From positions 1-33,002 of the forward strand of contig JAZLJW010000197.1 of the NCBI GenBank assembly GCA_045597345.1: DNA of 33,002 nt, in the 5' to 3' direction. Both the position numbers and the translations under genes were made by a program. The stretch is from Treponema_I sp045597345 (GTDB lineage Bacteria; Spirochaetota; Spirochaetia; Treponematales; Treponemataceae). The notes beneath the pieces are model-generated. The model was not told the DNA's origin. It did not search any database and saw only the letters and a list, made by a program, of their open reading frames with translations. This document shows positions 10,739-18,700 of this stretch, in pieces; the stretch's first letter is position 1; each line of letters opens with the position of its first letter.

Positions 10739-10849
10739 ATGAACACACTTGCTGAAGAAAGCGCTCTGGACACAATCTTTCTGCTGAAAAATACTTCTCG
10801 ATTACTGCCACTGCCATCGGGTACCGTGGAATTGACACGTTTAAAGTAA
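10739..10849 (+). CDS. Possible 36-residue leader ORF upstream of buk
   Basis: An ATG-to-TAA frame encodes a 36-residue peptide beginning MNTLAEESALDTIFLLKN and ending VELTRLK. It has no Shine-Dalgarno sequence, but the TATAAT at 10726-10731 is placed so that transcription could begin at the ATG. The composition looks protein-like, but no family is recognised. Its 3' end overlaps the TTGACA of the putative buk promoter (10832-10837), so reading the ORF could interfere with or feed into buk. It may equally be chance. Confidence 0.2.
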   Translation: MNTLAEESALDTIFLLKNTSRLLPLPSGTVELTRLK

Positions 10850-10865
10850 GATATTAAATTATACT
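10832..10865 (+). promoter_or_regulatory. Putative buk-pta promoter
   Basis: A perfect TTGACA (10832-10837) is followed after 17 bases by TAAATT (10855-10860), which overlaps a second -10-like hexamer, TATACT, at 10860-10865. Transcription would start just upstream of or within the inverted repeat that precedes buk. Confidence 0.5.
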
Positions 10866-10898
10866 TCAGTGACTGCAGTATATATACAGTTACTGAAG
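10864..10898 (+). promoter_or_regulatory. Inverted repeat overlapping the buk ribosome-binding region
   Basis: The arms CTTCAGTGACTG (10864-10875) and CAGTTACTGAAG (10887-10898) match at 11 of 12 positions. The one mismatch is a G:U pair in mRNA. They flank 11 bases, and the overlapping GTATATATAC (10878-10887) is itself a palindrome. The right arm runs into AGGA (10897-10900), the apparent Shine-Dalgarno six bases before the buk ATG. The site could be a repressor operator at the transcription start or an mRNA hairpin masking the ribosome-binding site. The regulator is not identifiable from the sequence. Confidence 0.45.
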
Positions 10899-10906
10899 GA
10901 AATCCT

Positions 10907-12013
10907 ATGCCAGAAAAAACATTCAAAATCCTGGTTATAAATCCAGGCAGTACCTCAACAAAGATTGAATTCTTTGAAAATGAAAAAAGTGTTGTAAAAG
11001 CCAACGTATTTCATGACTCAACTATTCTGCTGGGATTCCCGACCATCAATGACCAGCTGGACTACCGCTGTGAAGTAGTTCAGAAATGGATAGCCGATAA
11101 TAATCTTGATCTGACCGGCGTTGATGCCATTGTTGGACGTGGTGGTGCATGTTATCCATTAACCGGTGGAACCTACGCCATTGATGACCGTCTGGTTTCT
11201 GATACCCGCGAAGCAAAAGGTGGCGTATACCACTCCAGCATGCTGGGTGTTCAGATGGCTGAACGGTTTCATAAAACCTATGGCGGTAAAATGTTTGCCG
11301 TTGACCCCATTGTTGTAGATGAACTGCAGGAGGTGGCCCGCATTACCGGTGTAAAGGGAATTTACCGCACCAGCGCTACTCATGCCCTTAACCAGAAAGC
11401 AACTGCCCGCGAACATGCAAAACGCATGGGCCGTGAATATGAAGACCTTAATCTGATTGTCTGCCATATTGATGGCGGTATGACCATTACCGCCCATCGG
11501 CAGGGCCGCATGGTTGATACCAATGATGGTTCCGGTGGTGACGGTCCTATGACGCCAACCCGCATGGGAACCATGGCTATTACGGATGTTTCCCGCCTGC
11601 TGTGGGATAAATCCAGGGAAGACATGCGGAAACTCTGTTCTGCAGCCGGCGGGCTTTCCAGCTGGTTCGGTACATCCAACGCTGATACCGTTCACGAAAT
11701 GGTAGAAAAGGGCGATGAAAAGGCAACACTGGTATGGAATGCCATGAGTTATCAGATTACCAAATGCATTGGTGCCATGGCCTGCGTACTGCAGGGAAAA
11801 GTAGACGGCATCGTTCTTACGGGCGGACTCATGCGGTTTGATGACATCATCCAGACCATTAAGGATAACTGTGAATGGATTGCTCCCGTATCGGTGTACC
11901 CTGGCGAACTGGAACATGAAGCAATGCGCGATGGAGCCTTACGGGTACTTCGTGGGGAAGAAGAAGCAAAAACATATACCGGAGAGCCGGTATTCAAAGG
12001 ATTTGATTTTTAA
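10907..12013 (+). CDS. buk: Butyrate kinase (acyl-phosphate + ADP to carboxylate + ATP)
   Basis: 368 residues, the usual size for butyrate kinase (about 355-360). It has the acetate/butyrate kinase ASKHA fold: the N-terminal phosphate motif ILVINPGSTSTKI (residues 8-20), the VGRGG loop typical of the butyrate branch, AVDPIVVDEL, ATHALNQKA, and VCHIDGGMTITAHRQGRMVDTNDG with GGDGPMTPTRMG in the catalytic cleft. The C-terminal lobe has the adenosine-site GIVLTGGLM. It is cytoplasmic and makes ATP by substrate-level phosphorylation in butyrate, branched-chain or possibly propionate fermentation. An AAGGA site lies six bases before the ATG. A phosphotransacetylase gene follows after 13 bases, forming a two-gene operon. 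The family assignment is firm; the preferred acyl chain cannot be read from sequence. Confidence 0.93.
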   Translation: MPEKTFKILVINPGSTSTKIEFFENEKSVVKANVFHDSTILLGFPTINDQLDYRCEVVQKWIADNNLDLTGVDAIVGRGGACYPLTGGTYAIDDRLVSDTREAKGGVYHSSMLGVQMAERFHKTYGGKMFAVDPIVVDELQEVARITGVKGIYRTSATHALNQKATAREHAKRMGREYEDLNLIVCHIDGGMTITAHRQGRMVDTNDGSGGDGPMTPTRMGTMAITDVSRLLWDKSREDMRKLCSAAGGLSSWFGTSNADTVHEMVEKGDEKATLVWNAMSYQITKCIGAMACVLQGKVDGIVLTGGLMRFDDIIQTIKDNCEWIAPVSVYPGELEHEAMRDGALRVLRGEEEAKTYTGEPVFKGFDF

Positions 12014-12026
12014 CGGGGGATGTGAA

Positions 12027-13040
12027 ATGGCTAAAAAAGCGTTTATCGATATTATTAATGAACGGGCAGCAGCAAATCCAAAAGTTGTAGTACTGCCGGA
12101 AACTGAGGACAAACGAACCTTGCAGGCCGCCGAAATGGTTCTGAAACTGAAAACCGCAAAACTGGTGCTGCTGGGTAACGAAGATGTCATTAAGGCAGAT
12201 GCAGCAAAGTATGAACTGAACATTGAAGGTGCTGCCATTGTAGACCCTGAAAAAGACCCGAAATTTGAAAGTTATGTGGCTAAACTGGTTGATCTGCGTA
12301 AGGCAAAAGGCATGACTGATGAGCTGGCCCGTAAAGCACTGCTGGAAGACCGGACCACCTACGGCTGCATGATGGTAAAAATGGGAGATGCAGACGGGCT
12401 TGTTTCCGGTGCCTGTCATTCAACTGCCAATACATTGCGTCCGGCACTGCAGATTATTAAATGTGCACCCGGCAAAAAACTGGCTTCTGCGGTATTCATG
12501 TTTGATATTCCTGACTGCGAATTCGGCGATGACGGTATTATTGCTGCCGGTGACTGTGCCCTTACTCAGGATCCAACGCCAGAAGAACTGGCAGAAATTG
12601 GTGCTGATACTGCTGAAACCTATGAAGCACTTATGGGAAAACCTGCCCGTGTAGCATTTTTATGCCACAGTACTTTCGGCAGTGCAAAGCATCCTTTTGT
12701 TACCAAGGTGCAGGAAGCAGTACGTATTGCAAAAGAAACATATCCCTCAGTAGATTTGGATGGCGAAATGCAGCTTGATGCTGCCATTGTGCCGGAAATA
12801 GGGCAGAGTAAAGCACCTGGCAGTAAGGTTGCCGGTCATGCCAATGTTTTGATTTTCCCGAATCTTGAGGCTGGAAACATCGGGTATAAACTGATTCAGC
12901 GAATCGGCAAGGCAGAAGCATACAGTCTGATTCAGGGGCTTGCTGCTCCAGTAAACGACTTAAGCCGCGGCTGCTACTGGCAGGATATAGTAGGTGTTAT
13001 TGCCATTACCACGTTGCAGGCTCAGACCCTGGCAAAATAA
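12027..13040 (+). CDS. pta: Phosphate acetyltransferase (phosphotransacetylase)
   Basis: 337 residues from the ATG at 12027, chosen because GGGGG (12014-12018) lies eight bases upstream and the protein then starts like family members (MAKKAFIDIINERA). The frame stays open further upstream inside buk, but there it would give a spurious extension. Pta hallmarks are GMTDELARKALLEDRTTYG, DGLVSGACHSTANTLRPALQ, HSTFGSAKHP, and near the end VAGHANVLIFPNLEAGNIGYK, where the phosphate/CoA site lies, then PVNDLSRGC. These signatures favour the short-form acetyl enzyme over phosphate butyryltransferase. It interconverts acyl-CoA and acyl-phosphate and so feeds the kinase upstream. Its stop codon is one base from the stop of the convergent HD-GYP gene, so no separate terminator fits between them. 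Confidence 0.88.
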   Translation: MAKKAFIDIINERAAANPKVVVLPETEDKRTLQAAEMVLKLKTAKLVLLGNEDVIKADAAKYELNIEGAAIVDPEKDPKFESYVAKLVDLRKAKGMTDELARKALLEDRTTYGCMMVKMGDADGLVSGACHSTANTLRPALQIIKCAPGKKLASAVFMFDIPDCEFGDDGIIAAGDCALTQDPTPEELAEIGADTAETYEALMGKPARVAFLCHSTFGSAKHPFVTKVQEAVRIAKETYPSVDLDGEMQLDAAIVPEIGQSKAPGSKVAGHANVLIFPNLEAGNIGYKLIQRIGKAEAYSLIQGLAAPVNDLSRGCYWQDIVGVIAITTLQAQTLAK

Positions 13041-13041
13041 C

Positions 13042-14403
13042 TCAGGTAAAATCCGGAATGCAGCCTTTTTCGATAAGACGGAGCATGGCTGCAGCAATTT
13101 CCGGGTCAAAGTGGGTGCCGGAACATGCCTTCAGTTCGTCGATAATCTCATCTTTTGTTGAACTCCGGCCATAGCATCGTTCAGAATTCATGGCATCATA
13201 ACTGTCTGCTACACAAATAATACGTGCGTATAAGGAAATCTCATTCCCTTTTAATTTATCTGGATACCCGTTCCCGTCATATCGTTCATGGTGATGCCGG
13301 GCAACTTCACATGCGTTCGGAATAGTTGTTACGTTACGCAGAATTAAGTATCCATCCAGAGTGTGTTCTTTTATCTGAGAATACTCATCTTCTGTCAGTT
13401 TTCCGGGTTTCGTAATAATCTGATCTGGAACACCCATTTTCCCTGAATCATGCAGCATGCCGCAGTAATACACTTCACGGCACTGTTTGGCGTCCAATCC
13501 TAATTCTTCTGCCAGCATACGTGAAATAACAGCTACTCGGGTACTGTGTCCTGCAGTGTATGAATCCTTTGCATCAATAAATGCCGTAAAGCATTCCATA
13601 ACCTCATTTATTATGGCTTGATCGTGCATTTGCTGGCGTTCCAGTTCTTTCAGTCTGTTTTCACTGAACAAAAGAACGGCAAGAATGGAAATCCATACTG
13701 CCAGTGAGAGGTTCAGTATCCAGAAAGTAAAGGAATCAGTAATTTTTTTATGTAAGTGGTAATGAAAGGTGCCATTTGCTATCTGTGGATAACCGGTTCC
13801 TGTGGCGTGATTATAAAAAATGAATCCTATAGTGGTAACGATTCGCCCTGTTCGTTCATTGAATGAGGGAATCGGAGTTTCCCGTGCTGCGAGGCTGGGA
13901 TGATAGGTGATGGAATCTCCGTTGGTTAAGGGAATCAGCAGGTTATCCCCTTTTATGTGGTACAGATGGATATCCTGATCAAACCCTAACCGAAGATCAA
14001 GGGTCTGGGTTCTGAATTCTCCGTTGTGTCGCTGGGTAATGGTGGTTGTTCCTGCCCATGCAGAATTAAGGTACAAAGACCGACGGATATTCAGGGTAAG
14101 ATACCAGTCGTCAATATCATAGCGTGAAAGATTATCAATGAGTACGTCATAGATGTTTCCGTCAATTATTTGCAAAGAACCATCTGGTCTGGTAAAGCTG
14201 TATGACCAGCCGGAATGTTTTGTGCTTCCTTGAGGAAGAATGGAAACATGAATCAGGCTGTTTTTCTGGTTGTTAAGGTTAAAGCTGCGTTCTATGGAAT
14301 TAAAGTGGATGATGGAGATGAAAACCGTGGCATACGCGGCTGCAAGTACTGCAAGAACTGCGAACATAAAGAAAAGATGTTTTTGTGTAATCCGGGATAA
14401 CAA
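13042..14403 (-). CDS. Membrane-bound HD-GYP cyclic-di-GMP phosphodiesterase
   Basis: 453 residues. A transmembrane helix (about 10-32) is followed by an extracytoplasmic sensor region (about 33-222) of unrecognised family, a second helix (about 225-247), a short coiled linker, and an HD-GYP domain (about 260-450). The domain shows DAKDSYTAGHSTRVA, the HD pair in GMLHDSGKMGVPD, ARHHHERYDGNGYPDKLKG with the GYP motif intact, and CVADSYDAM. The metal ligands appear present, so it is likely active in c-di-GMP breakdown. The start is a TTG: AAGGTGA lies six bases upstream and an in-frame TAG directly precedes the TTG, so no earlier start is possible. It is separated from the ABC operon by that operon's terminator and probably has its own promoter in 14404-14496. 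Confidence 0.9.
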   Translation of the reverse strand: MLSRITQKHLFFMFAVLAVLAAAYATVFISIIHFNSIERSFNLNNQKNSLIHVSILPQGSTKHSGWSYSFTRPDGSLQIIDGNIYDVLIDNLSRYDIDDWYLTLNIRRSLYLNSAWAGTTTITQRHNGEFRTQTLDLRLGFDQDIHLYHIKGDNLLIPLTNGDSITYHPSLAARETPIPSFNERTGRIVTTIGFIFYNHATGTGYPQIANGTFHYHLHKKITDSFTFWILNLSLAVWISILAVLLFSENRLKELERQQMHDQAIINEVMECFTAFIDAKDSYTAGHSTRVAVISRMLAEELGLDAKQCREVYYCGMLHDSGKMGVPDQIITKPGKLTEDEYSQIKEHTLDGYLILRNVTTIPNACEVARHHHERYDGNGYPDKLKGNEISLYARIICVADSYDAMNSERCYGRSSTKDEIIDELKACSGTHFDPEIAAAMLRLIEKGCIPDFT

Positions 14404-14496
14404 CTATAATCACCTTCTATATTTTTTTGCAGCGACTGCATAGTGACAGATAGCAGATTTTTATGCAAGAACCAAACTCAGGGAACAACACTCAGT

Positions 14497-14541
14497 AAAA
14501 ATGATATCTGCTCCGCAATACGAGGAACAGACATCATTTTT
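14497..14541 (-). terminator. Rho-independent terminator of the ABC importer operon
   Basis: The arms 14497-14514 and 14524-14541 pair over 18 positions around a nine-base loop, followed on the minus strand by a T5 run. Two positions are C:A mismatches in a plus-strand RNA but G:U wobbles in a minus-strand RNA. The hairpin therefore fits transcription of the minus strand, 16 bases after the ATPase stop codon. Confidence 0.75.
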
Positions 14542-14556
14542 TACCTTCTGAGATGA

Positions 14557-15540
14557 TTACAGGCAGTGCAGTTCGCTTTCGTTGTAATTAACAAAAGCGC
14601 TTTCTCCTGCTTTGTAAATCTTGTGTCCCCGTGGGTTGTAATCACAGATCTTTATCAGCTGTCCGTTGGATTCAACCTGATAGTACTGGTAGCTACCCAT
14701 GAAGGTTGAAAGAATTACTTTACAGGGAAGAACTCCGGTGTCACCAAGGCTGGCTGCTTCCGGACGAAGTACCATCTTCCCTTTGGGGCTATCAATGAAG
14801 TTTACTTCACCCATGAAGTCTGCCACAAACTCATTGGCCGGTTTGTAGTAGATTTCTTCCGGTGTTCCCATCTGGGCAATCTTCCCGTTTTCCATGATGA
14901 TAATCTGGTCAGAGATGGCCATGGCTTCACTCTGGTCATGGGTTACGTACACGGCGGTAATGCCAACCTGCTGCTGAATCTTACGGATCTCACTGCGCAT
15001 GGCAACACGAAGTTTGGCGTCCAGGTTTGACAGTGGTTCATCAAAAAGCAGTACACCCGGTTCCACAACCAGGGCACGGGCAAGGGCAACACGCTGCTGC
15101 TGACCGCCGGAAAGCTGGTTGGTCATGCGTTCTTCTTTTCCGTCCAGGTCAACCAGCTTCAACATGTTCATAACTTTGTCATGAATCTGGTCTTTATCCA
15201 TCTTACGGAGGCGGAGCCCATAAGCAACGTTGTCAAAAACGTTGTAGTGGGGCAGCAGTGCATAGCTCTGGAAAACCATGGCAGTGTCGCGCTTATTGGG
15301 CGTCAGGGCATTGATGGCTTCATCGCCCAGATAGATTTCACCTTTATCAGGGCTTTCAAAGCCTGCAATCATACGCAGAGTTGTGGTTTTGCCGCATCCT
15401 GATGGCCCCAGAAGGGTAACAAAGGAACCTGGCTCAATAGTCAGCGAAATATCATCAACAGCCGCAAAATCTTTCTTTGTTTTGGGGTCCTGATAGATTT
15501 TTGTAATATGATCAAGCTTTACGCCTTTCTGGTCTTTCAT
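14557..15540 (-). CDS. ABC importer ATPase, FbpC/PotA-type
   Basis: 327 residues. It has Walker A GPSGCGKTT (45-53), Q-loop VFQSYALLPH (Q91), signature LSGGQQQR (143-150), Walker B LLFDEP (164-169), D-loop SNLDAKLR and switch His201 (VTHDQSEA). A C-terminal TOBE-like regulatory domain follows from about 235 (MGEVNFIDS, VLRPEAASLG). This layout fits the CUT1-related group that energises uptake of ferric iron, polyamines, sugar phosphates or phosphonates. Its ATG overlaps the permease stop in a 4-base ATGA arrangement, which implies translational coupling and a shared complex. It is the last gene of the operon and is followed by a strong terminator. Confidence 0.93.
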   Translation of the reverse strand: MKDQKGVKLDHITKIYQDPKTKKDFAAVDDISLTIEPGSFVTLLGPSGCGKTTTLRMIAGFESPDKGEIYLGDEAINALTPNKRDTAMVFQSYALLPHYNVFDNVAYGLRLRKMDKDQIHDKVMNMLKLVDLDGKEERMTNQLSGGQQQRVALARALVVEPGVLLFDEPLSNLDAKLRVAMRSEIRKIQQQVGITAVYVTHDQSEAMAISDQIIIMENGKIAQMGTPEEIYYKPANEFVADFMGEVNFIDSPKGKMVLRPEAASLGDTGVLPCKVILSTFMGSYQYYQVESNGQLIKICDYNPRGHKIYKAGESAFVNYNESELHCL

Positions 15541-17258
15541 TTTCTGTCTCCTTTGGAAGGCCGGTCCTTAACCGGGCGTGGCCGTGATGCAATCTCTATG
15601 CCTTTGTTCATCAGACTGATTGCTGCAAAGGTAATCAGAATCAGAATGGTGGCGTAGGCACAGGCAATACCGTAGTTACCTTTTTCAGCATGTTCATTGA
15701 TGCGAACGGTAATCAGCAGGTATTTTGGTGTTACCAGCAGGATGATTGCACTGATGGCGGTGATGGAACGGACAAAGGTTGTGACAAGACCGGAAAGGAA
15801 CGACTCCCTGATGAGGGGAAGGGTTACGGTACTGAAAACCTTGGCGCTGTCAGCCCCGATATCGTAGGCGGCTTCTTCAATTGACTTATCAATCTGACGC
15901 AATGCTGCAATACCACTTCGTGTACCGATTGGTAGAGAACGTACAACGAAAACGATAATCAGGATGGTTCCGGTACCATACAGACTCTGCAGGAATCCGG
16001 AGTGGAATACACCGCTGTTGAACCCGCGGATGAATCCAACGCCAAGAACGGTACCGGGAACTGCCATAGCCAGCATAGCCACAAATTCCATGAAGCCTTT
16101 ACCGATGAACTTTCTCTTTACTACCAGATAGGCAATAATCATTGAAAGGAACGCAGTAATAGGACTTGCAATCAGTGACAGCATGATGGAGTCAGTAAAT
16201 ACGCGGTATCCCTTGTTCTTGAAGATATACTGGAACCATTTGAATGACAGATGGTAATCGCGTCCCCAGATTTTGAACAGGGATCCGAATACAACCAGCA
16301 GGTACATAACCAGTACGAAAATGGAAATGAGGACACAGAGGGTCGTAAGCGGAATACGAACCGATTTATCGTCGATGGGGGTACGGCCACGGCTTGCTTT
16401 ACCAGTCAGGGTTGCTACTGATTTCTTTTCAAGCCAGTATTTTTCAACAACGAACAGGCCCATGGAAATTACCAGCAGGACTACTGCCATGGCAGTGGCA
16501 CCTGATTTATCGTAGGCACCGGTTAACTGCAGGTAAATCGATGTGGCCAGGGTATCGTAGTTACCACCGATAATCATTGGGTTGGCAAAGTCTGCAACAG
16601 ATTCAATGAATGAAACAAGGAATGCGTTACCAAGACCTGGCAGCATGAGAGGCAGGGTAACGGTAACGAATACCTTCCAGCGGGAGGCTCCCATATTCCG
16701 GGCTGCTTCTTCAAGACTGGGGTCAATGTTCTTTAAAAGCCCTTTCAGCATCAGGTAGCAGACGGGAAAGAATGTCAGAACCTGTACCAGAACGATACCT
16801 CGCCAGCCATACAGGTTGGTGGAGTTCAGGTGAAAAACGTTGCGGGTAATAATACCGGTACGGCCAAAAAGCAGAATTGCTGACAGTGACAGTACAAAGG
16901 GCGGCGATACTACAGGGAGCAGCGCTACAATATCGAACAGTTTTTTGGTGAATTTTGACCCTACATCAACGTAGGCATCTACATAGGCGAATAAAAACCC
17001 GATTAAGGTGGCACCAATACCGGACAGAAGACCCAGGAACAGCGTATTGGTAATGGCTGTCCTGAACATCTTCATGTCAAAAATGCGGCGGAATGTTGCA
17101 AAAGAAATACTGCCGTCTACCTGTATACTTTCAACCAGCAGAATTGCCAGAGGATATACGATAAACAGCAGCAGGAATACAAAAATTGCCGCAACGGCAG
17201 TTACCAGAATCGGGTCGGACAGGAACTTCCTCCTGTCCAGATCAGATTTCTGGCTCAT
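15537..17258 (-). CDS. Fused two-domain ABC importer permease, FbpB-type
   Basis: 573 residues with about 12 transmembrane segments in two homologous halves. Each half carries the cytoplasmic EAA loop that docks the ATPase: EEAARNMGASRWKVFVTVTL near residue 182 and EEAAYDIGADSAKVFSTVTL near 460. Duplicated permeases of this kind are typical of ferric-iron (FbpB/SfuB), AfuB and some 2-aminoethylphosphonate importers. The two-half form means it can serve as the whole membrane pore. It starts two bases after the binding-protein stop and overlaps the ATPase start, so the three genes form one operon (binding protein, permease, ATPase). Confidence 0.93.
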   Translation of the reverse strand: MSQKSDLDRRKFLSDPILVTAVAAIFVFLLLFIVYPLAILLVESIQVDGSISFATFRRIFDMKMFRTAITNTLFLGLLSGIGATLIGFLFAYVDAYVDVGSKFTKKLFDIVALLPVVSPPFVLSLSAILLFGRTGIITRNVFHLNSTNLYGWRGIVLVQVLTFFPVCYLMLKGLLKNIDPSLEEAARNMGASRWKVFVTVTLPLMLPGLGNAFLVSFIESVADFANPMIIGGNYDTLATSIYLQLTGAYDKSGATAMAVVLLVISMGLFVVEKYWLEKKSVATLTGKASRGRTPIDDKSVRIPLTTLCVLISIFVLVMYLLVVFGSLFKIWGRDYHLSFKWFQYIFKNKGYRVFTDSIMLSLIASPITAFLSMIIAYLVVKRKFIGKGFMEFVAMLAMAVPGTVLGVGFIRGFNSGVFHSGFLQSLYGTGTILIIVFVVRSLPIGTRSGIAALRQIDKSIEEAAYDIGADSAKVFSTVTLPLIRESFLSGLVTTFVRSITAISAIILLVTPKYLLITVRINEHAEKGNYGIACAYATILILITFAAISLMNKGIEIASRPRPVKDRPSKGDRK

Positions 17259-17260
17259 AC

Positions 17261-18319
17261 TTATTTTGTCTTTACGCGGTCGTCGTTTGAAATTACTTTG
17301 AAGAATTCTTCGTAGTATTTAGGACCATTGTTTTTTGCATCGTTAAAGTCATAAACGATGGTCTGAATCTTATCGAGACCTGCTTTAACAGCGGCTTCAA
17401 CAGGTTTTGCATTGTCGATGACCAGGAACTGGTAAGAACCGTTGTCCTGTGCAATGTTTACACAGTCTGGAGAAAGGGCAAATTCGATGAACTTTTTGGC
17501 GTTGTCCATATTCTTTGCACCTTTAAAGATTGCAGTTGCACCGATTTCGTATGAAGTTCCGCTTGATGGAGCGGTCATTCCCAGGTTGTCATAGCCATTG
17601 TCTACAATCTGGTAAACAACGTCATGCAGGAATCCTACACCGATTACTACTTCTCCAACTGGAACCAGTTTAGATGGACCGGAACCAGATTTGGTGTACT
17701 GAGCGATGTTCTTATCAACAGCAGCAAAGTATTTCATTGCAGCATCTTCGCCTTTCATCTGAACCATGGTATTTACGATAAGTTTACCGGTTCCTGCAGT
17801 GTTTGGGTTGGCAAAAGAGATAAGGCCTTTGTATTCAGGTTTGGTCAGGTCGTCCCAGTCTTTTGGTGGCTGCAGGCCAAGCCGTGCCAGTTCTTCAGTG
17901 TTCCAGAAGAATCCCAGGATACCGCGGTAAATACCGTACCAGTTGTTGTCAGCATCTTTGAACTGCTGTCCAACAAGATGAGAAGCGTTCTGGGCAGCAT
18001 AGGGTTCCAGAAGGCCTTTTGCAGCTGCTTCATTATATGGGTCAGTGGTACCGCCGAACCAAACGTCAGCAGATGGGTTGCCGTTTTCTTCAGCAATTTT
18101 GGTGAGAACTTCACCGGTTGAAAGGCGCTGATAGGTGGTTTTTACACCGGTTTTTGCTTCAAATGCTGCACAGGCAGCAGCCAGATATTCTTCTTCACAA
18201 GAGCCGTATACAACCAGTGTTCCAGCATCTTTCTTTTCTTTGCTACCACCGGCAAATACCAGTGATGCAGCCAGACTCAGCATAAGCAGAACGCTTACCA
18301 CAGATTTGATTTTTTTCAT
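17261..18319 (-). CDS. Periplasmic binding protein of the FbpA/AfuA-type importer
   Basis: 352 residues. It begins with a signal peptide (KKIKSVVSVLLMLSLAASLV then FAGGSKEKK) that lacks a lipobox Cys, so cleavage by signal peptidase I is likely. The mature protein shows the family 1/6 binding-protein pattern: GTLVVYGSCEEEYL, FEAKTGVKT, SADVWFGGTTDPYNEA, YRGILGFFWNTEEL, PPKDWDDLTKPEYKGLISFANP, and near the C-terminus GATAIFKGAKNMDNAKKFIEFALSP. These are shared by ferric-ion binders and by AfuA, a sugar-phosphate binder. The consecutive tyrosines expected of classic FbpA iron sites are not evident at the usual position, so iron should not be assumed. The ribosome-binding site is GGAGGG just before the ATG. 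It is the first gene of the operon, divergent from metF. Confidence 0.88.
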   Translation of the reverse strand: MKKIKSVVSVLLMLSLAASLVFAGGSKEKKDAGTLVVYGSCEEEYLAAACAAFEAKTGVKTTYQRLSTGEVLTKIAEENGNPSADVWFGGTTDPYNEAAAKGLLEPYAAQNASHLVGQQFKDADNNWYGIYRGILGFFWNTEELARLGLQPPKDWDDLTKPEYKGLISFANPNTAGTGKLIVNTMVQMKGEDAAMKYFAAVDKNIAQYTKSGSGPSKLVPVGEVVIGVGFLHDVVYQIVDNGYDNLGMTAPSSGTSYEIGATAIFKGAKNMDNAKKFIEFALSPDCVNIAQDNGSYQFLVIDNAKPVEAAVKAGLDKIQTIVYDFNDAKNNGPKYYEEFFKVISNDDRVKTK

Positions 18320-18386
18320 AAACCCTCCGTTTTTTCTGTTATGAAAAATAATTGTAGGAATAATTTGCTATTAATCAGTTACCATA

Positions 18387-18541
18387 TGAAAAATCTACCG
18401 GTGTAACGGTGACTGGAAAACCGCTAGCTAGCGTCGCTATTGGTGAAGTCCGGCTAAGAAACTATCGTCTGTCCATGCTGGACGCATGGACGCCGGACTT
18501 CAACAATTTTTCCAGTCCCCGTTCCACCTCTCGATTTTTCA
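18387..18541 (+). ncRNA. Structured repeat element, copy 1 (nested stems)
   Basis: This 155-base element folds into nested perfect stems. P1 is TGAAAAATC (18387-18395) with 18533-18541. P2 is GACTGGAAAA (18411-18420) with 18508-18517. P3 is TGAAGTCCGGC (18444-18454) with 18492-18502. P4 is GTCCATGC (18471-18478) with 18484-18491, directly abutting P3. A 12-base palindrome CGCTAGCTAGCG (18422-18433) sits between P2 and P3. A diverged copy at 32085-32234 keeps the same stems with changed base pairs and shares the single-stranded blocks, so the structure appears to be what is conserved. It lies between the divergent ABC operon and metF, upstream of the metF promoter. Class unknown; it could be a transcribed RNA or a folded DNA element. 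It does not match the classical attC core, and the strand shown is arbitrary. Confidence 0.65.
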
Positions 18542-18665
18542 CATCGCTTAGTAGTGCAGATCATTTCTACATTTTTAAGTGTAACGCGTGATTTGGAATT
18601 TGTAAAAAATAATCTCTATCAACCAGGCTATAGCTATCAATAGAAATTAAGTATAACTTCAAAAA

Positions 18666-18694
18666 TTGAATATTTATGCAGAAAAACATATACT
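18666..18694 (+). promoter_or_regulatory. metF promoter, probably giving a leaderless mRNA
   Basis: TTGAAT (18666-18671), a 17-base spacer and TATACT (18689-18694) lie immediately before metF. The start site expected about seven bases after the -10 box is 18701, the A of the metF ATG. No Shine-Dalgarno sequence is present between them, which agrees with a leaderless transcript. Confidence 0.5.
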
Positions 18695-18700
18695 CGTAGC

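Noticed and set aside
11159..11917. 252-codon minus-strand frame inside buk
   Set aside because: Antisense shadow of a strongly conserved gene; composition and lack of motifs show it is not a protein.
18387..18541. Integron attC site as an explanation for the structured element
   Set aside because: No GTTRRRY/RYYYAAC pair is found at the ends, no integrase or cassette array is nearby, and the stems are nested differently.
18409..18591. Open frame of 60 codons across structured element copy 1
   Set aside because: It is only the translation of stems and loops. The second copy of the element does not keep the frame, and there is no ribosome-binding site.
18542..18665. SAM or cobalamin riboswitch ahead of metF/metH
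   Set aside because: No conserved box is seen in the AT-rich stretch before metF, and the likely start of transcription is at the metF ATG, leaving no leader.
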